Position numbers and translations under genes: made by a program. From assembly GCA_948567375.1 (NCBI GenBank), contig OX419762.1:32938608-33002607 (forward strand): 64,000 bases of DNA, written 5' to 3'. The notes under the pieces are model-generated. The model was not told where the DNA came from and searched no databases. It was given only the letters and a program-made list of their open reading frames with translations. This document shows positions 45,088-55,800 of this stretch, piece by piece. How positions within the stretch are numbered: position 1 is the first letter of the stretch; each line of letters starts with the position of its first letter. This DNA is from Lunularia cruciata. Lineage: Eukaryota > Streptophyta > Marchantiopsida > Lunulariales > Lunulariaceae.

Positions 45088-47506
45088 CTATCTCTTGTAC
45101 AACTTGTTATCTTCCCACAATTTCTTGAATGTAACGTTTGCATTTGTGGCTGCCAGATCTGCTACAATATTGTATTGGGGAACTCCTCCCAATTTGACCG
45201 TCTTCGCCTTCGGCTTTGGGTCCAAAGTCTCTCCATGTTCCCTCTTGACTTCAGGACGCTTCAAAATGGTGACGGGCTTGCTAATGGCCTTAACCCGAGG
45301 TTCCTCGGGTTGGCCCACCTTGGCTTGGATCAGACCCTTTACTTCGGATCGGATGTCCGCCGGAAAAACTTGAGACTTCATCTTCGTCTCCTCTTCCAAA
45401 CTCAGTTCTCGAGTCTTGAGTAGTGCCTCCTTTAGTTCTTTCTGCAAGGCTTTAGCTTTGGCTTTTGCGAGGATCTTTTCCTCCTTGGCAAAAAGAATTG
45501 CCTTTGGGCGCAGTCTCTTTGCCTTTCTGGAAGACGATGAGGTCATACTCAATTCTTTGGGATCACGCTTCTTCTTATTGGAGCGTGTCTCAACTTTCAA
45601 AATTTCAAGATCCGGCCATTCTCCTTCTGAGGCCGGACTCCCTTCTTGAGGTCTTTCTTCCTCAAGAGTGATGCAATTTACATTTGTATCTCCCTTTGGC
45701 TGCAGTGCTGCACGCTCAGCGGGGGTCTGTATATACTTTACAGGCGGCTTCGGGTTTGGTGGGTGAGGACATTGGTTGCCCGTATGCCCTGATCCTTTAC
45801 AATTTCCGCATAGGAGAACATACCCAATTTGCCTTCTTGGCTCGGGACAGTTTGGAGACCAATGTCCCATCAAGCCACAATTATAACAGGCTCTGGGTGC
45901 AACATTCTGAGGCCAATTTTGGTTGCTCATTGGTGGTCTTTGTGGTGGAGCATTGGGGTTCCCTGGGTCCAAACCTCGGACCTTGATATGATGTGCTTGC
46001 TTGAGGCTGTACTTCCTGCATTTGGTACAGAGCCTCTTCGTCCTCGTCTTGGTTCCATCCCGAAACCCAATCAATTTGCTGCACCGGGAATGCATTACGA
46101 GTATTGCATTCTATGTTGGCGTGGCCTAATTTGCCACATGCGGTGCACCATACATTAGATCTTCCAAACGCTGGGGCCTTCCTTTGGTCTTTGGCCCCAA
46201 TCATCTGGATCTTGAAATCCGAAAACTCCTTGATGAGAGCATCTAGCTTGGTATCCACCTTATTTACACTCTTTGCTGGAGGAGTCATTGGTTTCTTGCC
46301 TCCACATCTTTTGACTCGTCTTGGCTTTGATTCTTCTTTGGATTCCGAAGAAGAGCTCAAAGACATGGAGGATTCGTCCGAAGAAGAGGATGTACTGCGC
46401 AAAGCTCTCCTTCTGGGCTTCTTGCCTTTCTTCTCCCAATTTCTCCGGTTACCGGCAGAGTGAGAGTGGGCCGCTTCGTAATGAGCAACATGTTTGAGTA
46501 CTTTGTCCATGGAAGTTACATTCCTCTCCCTTGCAAAGATTCATATCTCTGGTGAAAGACCCCCAAGGAACCAGGTAATGGCTTGGGCACCGGAGTAACC
46601 CACCACCCCCGATTGCTTGGGAACTTGGTTCAATAGTGCCATGAACCGCTCAGAGTAGTCTCTCAACTTCTCCTTCTTGCCTCGGTCCAAATCGTTGAGT
46701 GTCGCAAAGACACTCGTGTCGTAATCAACCTCCCGGAATTGTTCTAGGAAGTTGTTTCTCAAGTTTGCCCAGTCCGCTGGTATGAACCCCTTCTAGGTCA
46801 CATGGGTGTACCAGCTCCGAGCTTTCTTTCAGAGCAAACTTGGGAAAATTCTCAGTCGATCCGCCAAGTCATGCTCCTTGTTAGCAAAGGAGATGACTTC
46901 GAATTCTTTAATGAATTCATCAGGGTCTTTGTCTTGTTCTGTCCCCTTGTACTTTTGATAGGCGTGTCGGGTGACAGGCAGCAAAGTCATCGTTTGATGC
47001 ACTAGGATCGGCTGAAGTAGTGTTGAACTTGACGGAACTGAAGGATTGGCTGGTATTGACGCCGTGTTGTCAGCCTAGGGGTTCCAATTTGTCAAATTCA
47101 AGGTGGGGTCTTCTTCGACAATTTATGCTATGAGGGTGTCGACTTCAACCCGAGTGGAAGATTCCGGATCAACACCTTCGATTGGTTCTTCAAAATTCCT
47201 TTGGGACAATTGAGGAATCGTTCATAGAAGATATTGACACTTGTCTTCAATAAGTGTTCGTGCTGTCTTTTCTCGAACAAAGTTCTTCAAGGACACAACT
47301 TCCTTTACAGCTCTAGGGGAAGTTGGTGTACTGGGCCACAAGGCATATGTTTGCCCACTTGATTCTTTCTTCTTCTTGGACGAAGAGGGAGATGCGAGGT
47401 AGCCTTGCCAACCGCCTTTGCGTTTCTTGTGGTCAAGTTCTTGCAGGGCTTCTTGCACTTCGTGAAGGAGTTGAAAATCCAACGCCTCTCGTTCAGTTTT
47501 GTCCAT
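45088..47506 (-). pseudogene. Gag of 13.7-kb element, with three zinc knuckles
   Basis: Starts near 47506 (MDKTEREALDFQLL). The core capsid-type segment at about 46990-46560 contains YKGTEQDKDPDEFIKEF, LRIFPSLL, stop, KKARSWYTHV, and YSERFMALLNQVPKQSG. Then an Arg/Ser-rich region and knuckles CTACGKLGHANIEC, CYNCGLMGHWSPNC and CGNCKGSGHTGNQC. TGA stops at about 46840, 46797 and 46537. One extra G near 45965 shifts the frame between the first and second knuckles. Three knuckles are more than the usual one or two. Confidence 0.9.
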
Positions 47507-47654
47507 GGTGGATGGGACATTTGGACGTTTGTCTTCTTCACGTTGAAGTGCTCATTGTCGAGCTCTCTCATCCCGTTGTTCTCTTGATGCAGACATTCAT
47601 ATTGCGTTGATACCTATTTTCAAATTTGGCTTCATATTCTTCTACTTCCGAGAT

Positions 47655-47684
47655 TTGTATCCCTGGCAGAGGCGCCAAAAATCA
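47655..47684 (-). other. Primer-binding site of 13.7-kb element
   Basis: Directly inside the 5' LTR: two spacer bases, then TTTTTGGCGCCTCTGCCAGG in element orientation. TGGCGCCGTTGCCGGGGA is the site I know from Athila/Tat elements (reported complementary to tRNA-Asp); this is a diverged form. Confidence 0.7.
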
Positions 47685-48679
47685 TGTGACAACCCGGCAA
47701 ATATCACTTTTGCAGTAATCGGGTAAGTAAAGTTCGTTCCCGTAGAGATACGAGTCAGAAATGTCCAAATACAAAGTCAAACAATAAAAATGTAGTTCTT
47801 CTTGGTTGCGTCTTTAATCTCTCAGGTAGAAACCACACCCAAAAGAGAGTAACAAGCACTGATTTGCAGTCTTGTCACAAATTAACACTCCATAATCACA
47901 ACTCCATCAAATCTTTCCAAACAATCTTGATTGTGATGATTCAAGCTCTCCCGAAAATGGCACTTCACTGCAAAATGATTTTGCCTCAGAATTGTGTTCC
48001 ACCCCTCCACTGAAGGCACAACTTCCTCGATCGAAATTGCTTCACATCAACTTTGCACTGCACTCACAAATGCAGAATACTACCAACACTACAATTCCTC
48101 TCAGATTTGTCAAGGCATTGCTTTGATTGCACTTCACTCAAGATCAAACACACAAAATGAAGATCAAGGCTATGGAATCCAACATCCAACAAGCACAATG
48201 ACTTGCACTTCAAATTTCTCCACACACTCACAAACACAATCACAAAGTTGATACTTAGAATCAAGCTCAAGCGATGAGCACTGCTTCACAACACTTTGCT
48301 TTATCTATTCTTAGAAATAATGAGCATTGAACAACATTAGACTGCAAATGCCACTCTTAAGTAGTGAAGCAATCTATAGTTATCTTCCTAATGTACCTCC
48401 TCCTAACAACTCTACAAACTTGCAGATCTGAAATGACAATGCAACCCTTCATATCTGCCTATTCAAATCTCAAATCGGTTACTAATTTGATCCGATGTCT
48501 ACTTCTTCCTCGGCTTTCAAACTTGAACCCGAAGTAACTTAACTTCATAATATTTTGTCCTTGAGTTTCACATCTTCTACTTCTTCTACCAGATCCAGCA
48601 ATTCTTTTTCCTAATCTGAAATTCCACTAGTGGGTAATCTATCTAACTCCTCATCTCCCGACCCACTCTTCTCTAATGT

Positions 48680-50920
48680 CTACACTGGTAACTCCAAAGA
48701 CATTTGTATTCCTATGTTATCTACTTTGAGTTTTGCTCTAACATCCTTCCAAAGCTTTTCTATATCTATTTTCACTAAGTCTAATCTAATTGAAATGTTG
48801 TCTTCTACTTCTAATATCTTCCTGTCTACACGAGTTCTTAACTTAATCAACAAGGCATTCAAATCAGTGTCTTTTGCCTGTCTTTGCCTCATCTCCTGCA
48901 CTAACAACTTCAACTCGTGCAGTCTCGTCTCTTCAATTCAAATGCTGGCCTCTGTACTCAACATTGTGTTCATCCTGAGGATTATCTCCTTCACTGGCTC
49001 CAATCTCATCTTTCTCTCTTGCTCTCGATCTGCAAGCCAGTCCTCCCTATACATCGCCAACTCCTCTTTGAACTCGGCTTTCACCGCCTCCTTCTCCTTC
49101 TCTTTCTGAACAACCTTCTCCTCTTGACTATGAAGTAACTCTTGTAATCAATCTTTTTCTCTGTATCGTGCCGCCAAATCTCTTTGCCAGAGTTGCTTCT
49201 TCTCCTCGACACTCTCCATCACCCTATCAAGCTCTTGATCCTTTGCTACTACTCTCGCCATAGCATGGATTACTTCTACTCTTGAATCAACAAACTGCTG
49301 CTTCAAGATTTCATACTCCGCTACTTGTCTATCCCTTGCTATGTTACTCTTCTTCACAAGATCCTCTTGAGAACTTACTTCTCTCTTCAGGTCTTTGATT
49401 ACCTGACTTCTCTCTACTGCCTCCGCTCGTAGTACTTCTCTTTCCTCCTCACCTCGGGTTATACTCTTCTTCAACTCTGAGTTCTCTTCTTCTAATCGCG
49501 CTAATACCTACAATACAATCTTTACCTCTGGACAAGTCGACTGCATCTCCTTCTTCCTGTGCTCTAATTTCACCAACAATGGGCACACCACCTCCTGCAG
49601 GTACTCCACTCCATCTCTCACAACTACTTCTTCCTGCATAGAAATCTCCTTCCTTACCTCTTCTTCACCCGATACTTGCCTTCTCCTCTGCAGTCTTCGT
49701 ATCAGAATCAAAGCCTCACTTCCCAAACTTTCTCCTACCTCTTCCTTTACTTTACTTGGCCCCGCTTCACACTTCGCCTTACGTCTTGAGCAAACTCCTT
49801 GCTGTACTGCAATCTTCTTTTCTTTGGGCACAGTTACTTTGTCTTCCAATTGTGTGTTGTCTTCGGCTTCCATCTCGGCTTGCACTGCTTCTTCGTAGTC
49901 ATCAGCTGCTGGTGCCAATGTCATGTCTCCCCCTTCATCACTATTGCTACTCGTATCTCCACTCTGCAGCGTTAGCTCATGCTCCTCCTTGTGTTCCGAG
50001 TCTTCAGTTTTTAGCTCGGCATCTTCTTCTAAGTCTTTGTCCTCCGACTCAATTACCACCATACCTTGCCTTGGGTTGCCTCTCCGCGTCTTCCGAGGTT
50101 TCTTGATGTCGTCGGCTTCACCTTGCTGACCCCTCTCCTTTGACTTCGGAGTACTCGCTTCTATCTCCACGCTCTTACCCATCTTCATGTAGTACTCATC
50201 CGTGCTCCGGATTTGAAGAATGTACTGTTGTTCCTCCACGTCGACTTCTCTTCTCAATCCGGGATGGAAGTGAGACACCATTTTATTTCACTCCGCCGAT
50301 TTGAGCAAATTCAACCCAAGGTAGAAATGTGCTGCAAACGGCACGATGTAGTGTGGAGGCGACTTATCCCGCAAATTCCACACCATCTGTCTTGTCCTCC
50401 CATGGAAGCACCTTGCTCAATTAATAGATTCTCCTGCAAACAACTTATGGAAGAACACCGCTTGGTGTTTCATCACATAAGTTGTTCTCTCCGGCTTCAA
50501 GATTGCCATAAGAGCACTCACAATCCCTCTCTTCACTGGATCCTTGTAACTCTCAACCTTATACCCATTCTTCATTCTCTTCAAAGAGAAAGCATCTCTC
50601 ACCTCTTGAGTCTCCTAAGCTATCTCTCCCTTCCCCAAGAACGTGGCTCCTTGCTCCAAGCCTGCCTCCTTCCCGAGTACGAGTCTCCAATTTGACTTTG
50701 TCCAGCGAGCCGGATTTCCTCTCTTCCCTTCTTCCTCGGGTCCATCAAGACACTTACTCTCAATGATTTCTATCATGAACCCTGGAAAGCTTACATTCCA
50801 GTTCCATGCCAAAAATGTGATCCGAAGTCGGCTCAAGACTTTGATCCTTGCTATTACGTCTAACCTACGAATTGCATGATTTCTCACTGCAAATTTGGAG
50901 TTCTTCTTTCCCCCTCCCAT
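48680..50920 (-). pseudogene. LTR-encoded protein, copy in 5' LTR: one 746-codon frame with six stops
   Basis: From ATG (50920, MGGGKKNSKF) to 48680 a single frame runs without any indel. It is interrupted by TAG near 50614, TGA near 50416 (TGG in the other LTR), TGA near 50289 (CGA in the other), TAG near 49507 (CAG in the other), TGA near 49147 (CGA in the other) and TGA near 48950. Nearly all are C-to-T or G-to-A changes. Residues about 1-240: compact and Trp/Phe-containing. About 240-460: acidic, Ser/Lys-rich. About 475-700: coiled coil (LKREVSSQEDLVKKS, RQVAEYEILKQQFVDSRVEV). Role unknown; a structural or regulatory retrotransposon protein is a guess. Confidence 0.88.
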
Positions 50921-51075
50921 CTCTTCTACTTTCTCACTCTCTCTCGTTTCACTCTCGCAACTTCTCCCTTGTGCACTAACACAATTCCAACTCTATTTCC
51001 CTTCCCACAATCACTTGCAAGACGACTTCGCAATGGCAAAGGAAAATTACTTGACATTTTGTCATTGCAAGTTCA

Positions 51076-51087
51076 ATTTTTATAGAG
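51076..51087 (-). promoter_or_regulatory. TATA box in 5' LTR
   Basis: CTCTATAAAAATTG, minus strand, conserved in both LTRs. It is the probable promoter for the genomic transcript, whose first frame would be the LTR-encoded protein. Confidence 0.65.
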
Positions 51088-51471
51088 TTGCGCTTCTTCG
51101 TCTTCCGTCACTTCAAGTTTCTACCGAGAAATCACACCTCCTGCATGCACCTGTCATTGTCAATCACCTTCGCGTGTATGGACCGCCGGTTTTGAACGGT
51201 CTCTTCTTGAATTTCTTGCCCCGACAAAAGGTGGTTAGACTGTCTTCGCCTTGGGTTGAGCTCCCTCCCCCGATACAAAGACAATTTACTTCAGGTTGTA
51301 TGCTGACAAGGCATTTCCGAGTTCCTTGCCTTATGACCCGAAGTCACGTTACCTCGGGTTTCATCCCGAAGACTCTTTTCTTCGCCTTCTTCGACCATAC
51401 AGGCGCAATCCGACTTCTCTATACACTTCTTCTCCTTAATTTTGAAAAAAAAATGTAGGCACCACACTCAC

Positions 51472-52831
51472 CACTACTCAATCAAAGATATGCAACCAAT
51501 ACTCAAAATTAATCAAAATTGAAAAAGGGATTTTAGCCCTTTTTCTTTTTTTGTGTTCAAAGAAATGAATGAATTATTTACATGAACAAAAAACCTTAAA
51601 TAGCTTCCTACTTAAGAAATTTGACAATCAAGGAAGTGCAAAGATATACCAAGATTAAAATTCTCTGCATATATACTATATAATAAGGATTATTTTATCT
51701 TTTCCTACTTACTTGTATATTCCTACTCTACTAACACTTGGGAAGATGTTAATTCTTCTTGAAAGATATTTTTTATTTTGTCATCTTTGGACATTTGTAT
51801 TCTACTCCAAAGATTATAACAACTAAATAGAATCTTTCTTTAGAGAGGGTTCTTTGGTACAAAAATGACTACAAAGATTTACCCTTAGCTTTAGCTTTCT
51901 AAAGAAGGATTTTTTTTCCTTGTAATCCAAAATCTCCAATATTATAGTATCACAAGTTTCTTGAAACTTCCTATCTACATATTCCCTTAGTTTTAGGGAC
52001 AATCAATACATCTTTGGATCCTCATAGACTTGAGCATTTAGTGTTTAGGCTTGAAGTTTGAACTCATGAAGCGTGGACTTACTTATCCTTCCCATTGATG
52101 CTTCTTCCTTGATGGTAACAAATTGATCACAAAGATCTTCTAACTCCTTAAGGACTTTTAGCCTATTCTCTTTGGAGTGGTTGTTAGTGCAATGACTTCA
52201 ATTCTAACTTCTTAGATGATCTTTGGTTGGTCTGTTGCACTCTCCTCCTTCTCCTTTTGGAGGTCTTCTTGCAAGGCCCTGATCTAAACTACTATTTCCT
52301 TTGATACTTGGCCATATGAAAATCTAAAGTCACAATCTTAACTCATTCACTTTCCAACTCACCTTGGATGTTCTTTTTCTCTACATTCTATTTGTGAAAC
52401 TCCTTTTTTTACCCTTCTTATCTTTATTTACCTTCAATCCAAAGAGCTCTTAGATCTCCTTGCAATCTTTGGATATTTCCTATAAAGGTCTTACATTCTA
52501 GAGCCAACAAGGTAATTTGTCTCTTGACCATGTGGTTTTCTTGCACAAGCACATTTACCTTCATGCAATCTTCTTTATAGAGGTTCCTTAATTTCTCTAG
52601 GTAATAGTCCTTAGTTTTTAAGTTGTCATTGTTCTCATATAACAACTCTCCAATGGTCCTTGGTGGCAATTTTTATCTAGGTGGAAGTGTCATTCAAATT
52701 GGAATATGATCTTCAGCTCATATGATCTTTGGCTCTAGAGATTTTTTGTACTTGTTGTCTTTAGTTTTAATGCTTCTTTTGACTCAACTTCTTTGTGTTG
52801 AATAGATCTTTGTAAATATCTTCTTTATACC
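51472..52831 (-). pseudogene. Older relative's LTR frame interrupted by the 13.7-kb insertion
   Basis: On the minus strand at about 52065-51935 the translation reads LHEFKLQA, then LKLREYVDRKFQE, in register with LHELKLLVQET...LIKLRTHVDRKILEVEDNI of the LTR frame at 38.8 kb. Upstream (52669-52424) is an open coiled-coil stretch (NDNLKTKDYYLEKLRNLYKE). It is therefore the C-terminal part of the same kind of LTR protein in the same orientation, much older. Stops are frequent. Confidence 0.6.
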
Positions 52832-52881
52832 TTAGCATGTACATAGGTGAATTCTTTAGATTTCACCTATGTACATGCTAA
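52832..52881. repeat. Perfect 20-bp inverted repeat with 10-base loop
   Basis: TTAGCATGTACATAGGTGAA at 52832-52851 is followed by ten bases and its exact reverse complement at 52862-52881. A perfect hairpin this long stands out among heavily mutated sequence. No poly-U tail or transposon terminus was recognised. Confidence 0.85.
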
Positions 52882-55800
52882 AGGATACTTAGACAAGACA
52901 TTTATTCCCTTGAATAGGAAAATAAGTTGCAATATCTTCATCAGATATAGAGAAAACTAAAAAAATTACAATTTTTACAAAAATTTGTGTGCCACAAGGA
53001 GAAATACATAGACACACCATATTTTTATTTTCCTTCAATGTTAGTTGTAATTTTAGACTCCAAATCAATCATATTCACTTGAGTTTGGAACTAGAATTTG
53101 GGAATCAACCATTAAATCTATTATATTCACTAGTACTCATAACCAAAATTGTAGATTTAGATCCTTTAATTAGGTTCTCCATTTTATTAACATTTTTTAT
53201 TAGTAAATCTAAAGCATCTCAAGATTGTAGATGTTTTAGATTTCCTAATACCATAAATTGATATGGTATTTATTTCCACAAGTTTACTTATAGACAAAGA
53301 TTGAAGATCTAAGATTAAGAGGTCAACAATTATTGATCTCTAAATCCATCATAGAAAAACACTTAATAGATTTTGCTAAGAGAAAGAAGAAATATTATAC
53401 AAAATAGATTTTAAAGCAAAAACACATGCACTTCTATAAAATATAGCATTGATACATCATGCATAAATAATAGTACAAATTTTTGAGATCAAATCCACAA
53501 AATTTCTAACTTCCAATTCCATGCCTTATCAATAAATATCCAAGCATTATTAAAAATGTAAAGTTAAACTAGTGAACCTTGATTGGCAATACAAAATCCA
53601 TATCTATTGGTTTGGAACGTTTAGTGCTTGAGGTCCATAGTTTGAACATTAGTCAAGGAATTCACATCCATTGGTCTGTTAGGTTTAGTGTGCTATTCAT
53701 AATTTGCACATTAGTCCATAATATCAAAGTCCAAACCCATGAAAAGCCAAATATCATTTGACTTGATATGAGAATGAAAGCTAACATATCAGATATATTA
53801 GACAACATAGTGATTATATTGAAAGTACATACTCATTAGCCAAAATTAAAAATAAATAAATAAATATGTATATAATTTGAATAATTTTGTAATCTCAACT
53901 AAATAAGAGATGTTTGATTGTATCAAGCTACTTACTTTAATTTCTAGTTTCAAAAACTCTCTTTATAGGGTGTTTGTTGCTCTCTAGCAAAGACAAGTCT
54001 TACATAGAAGCTTGTTTCTTTTGTTTGTTTTCAAAAGCTTGGGTTTGTATGCCAATTAAAATTAATATAATTTTATGATATTTTTTGGTAGTAGTTGAGA
54101 TGCATGTAGAGAAAATTTAGGAATATTTCTTCATATATATATATATAATACTTTTATAATCCTAACTCAATGAGAGAGGTTTTATTATAGCAAGCTACTA
54201 ACTTTTATTTCTAGTTTTCATAACTCTCTTGATAGAGTGTTGGTTGCTCTCCTACAAAGGTGAGTCTTACATAAAGCTTGTTTCTTTTATTTTTTTCCTT
54301 GAAAGCTTGGGTTTGTAAACCAATTAAAATTAATATTCTTTGATGGAATTATTTGGTAGTAGCAGAGGTACATGTGGGGAAAAATTAGGACTACTTCTTC
54401 ATATACTTGGTTTTGGTACTACTCTAACACATGATGGTATATCCAAAGCCCTAAGCTATCAAGACTTTAAATTTTTTTTACTTGCTCATATCACAATAAA
54501 GGCTGACCACATCTTGGTTCACCAACTCTTCTAGATGTCTTTTGTGCACTCCATTTAATCATCTCCAAACCTTAAACTCTTAATAAATCTCCAAGGATGA
54601 TATCTCAACCTTCCAACGAATATGATATATTACCTCCTTAGCAAGCATTAGGTGTTAATCTATTGCAAGATAGCCCAGATGATTTTTCTTTGCAACTTAA
54701 GCCAAGTAGCAAAAGGATATCAAAAAATCATGGTGTGAAGCTAAAATGAGAAAGTACTAAACATAGCTTTTGACATATTTGTTTGTGAAAATATCAAGAA
54801 TTGCAAAGAAGATTCAAGGTTTATAACAGTAGGTTGGAGCAATGTGAGTAAGTTTAGGTAAGAGATATAAGAGCAGAAAGTAGCAAGTTTAGTAGGAAGA
54901 AAAGGTAAAAGCTACAAAGTTTAAACTAAAAACCAAATGTTTCCAAAAGCAAATGAACAAGAGATGAGATAATTTGAAGATCAACCTTTATAAAGTCTAG
55001 CAAGGTGGTGGCTTTGCAAGTAAGACTCACTAATTGAAGAACTACCAAAATGAGTACATGAAAATCATGTTACTTATGTTATTTGTATGATAGATCAATT
55101 AATCAATAACTTTATGCAAATCATCTAGCTTATGTGATGTCATGGGAGCAGTTTTATTCCTTGGAGTACTTATGGTAAGAAATTATTATTGTCATTAGTT
55201 GATGTGTGTTATATTGCACCTTGAAAAGCATATAATTTTTGTCATATTACAATTGAATGGAAAAGAGTGTCCAACTACAACTTAATATAAAATTTAATTG
55301 TCTCTAAAAAAACAAATGTTACCAATATTGTATCTATGTTTGCTAATTTCACAAGTTCTATATAGTCATAGCTATCAATACCTTGATGAAAAAATAAGAT
55401 GAAACCAATTCTATGTAAAATAAAAAACCAAAACCACTTTTTAGTAAAAGTTTTTCCATCTAGTATGCACCAATGATCCAAAACTTATCTTCTTTTACAA
55501 AATTGGACAAATTTTTTATTAAGTCCTTATATATCATTTGGACTTCAAGCATCAAATGTCCTTTGAATTTAAGTGAATAGAGTCTAATAATTTGGAGATA
55601 TGAAGTCTATATTTGCAATTGTTGTATGATTCTTAGTCATTCTATATCATTAAAGTTGTGATTCTCAATTATCATTGGAGTTCAAGTGAATATAATCCAA
55701 GGCAATTTGAAATTTGAAATTCATATTTACAATCATTGTCCAATTCTCTTAGAGGAATGGGGTTTTTAGATGTATAATCACTTGCAGGTTTGCAAGTTCT

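Larger units (their letters stand above)
37725..51466 (-). mobile_element. Ty3/gypsy element with 3.8-kb ORF-bearing LTRs (13.7 kb)
   Basis: Perfect 5-bp target duplication CTCAC (37720-37724 and 51467-51471). LTRs at 37725-41523 and 47685-51466 begin TGTGGTGCC and end GTTGTCACA (TG...CA, element orientation). The primer site next to the 5' LTR reads TTTTTGGCGCCTCTGCCAGG, close to the TGGCGCC-type site of Athila/Tat elements. The polypurine tract TTGAGGGAGGAGATA abuts the 3' LTR. Gag, protease, RT, RNase H and integrase lie in order; no chromodomain. I infer the Ogre/Tat/Athila side of Ty3. Only a handful of stops and shifts are seen, so insertion is fairly recent. Confidence 0.95.
47685..51466 (-). 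repeat. 5' LTR of the 13.7-kb element (3,782 bp)
   Basis: Borders as in the 3' LTR. TATA box at 51076-51087, putative transcription start near 51050, first in-frame ATG of the LTR reading frame at 50920. The U3 part is thus only about 0.4 kb and most of the LTR lies downstream of the promoter. Confidence 0.95.

Noticed and set aside
45071-46463. Plus-strand open frames opposite gag
   Set aside because: Shadows of the minus-strand gag with its three zinc knuckles.
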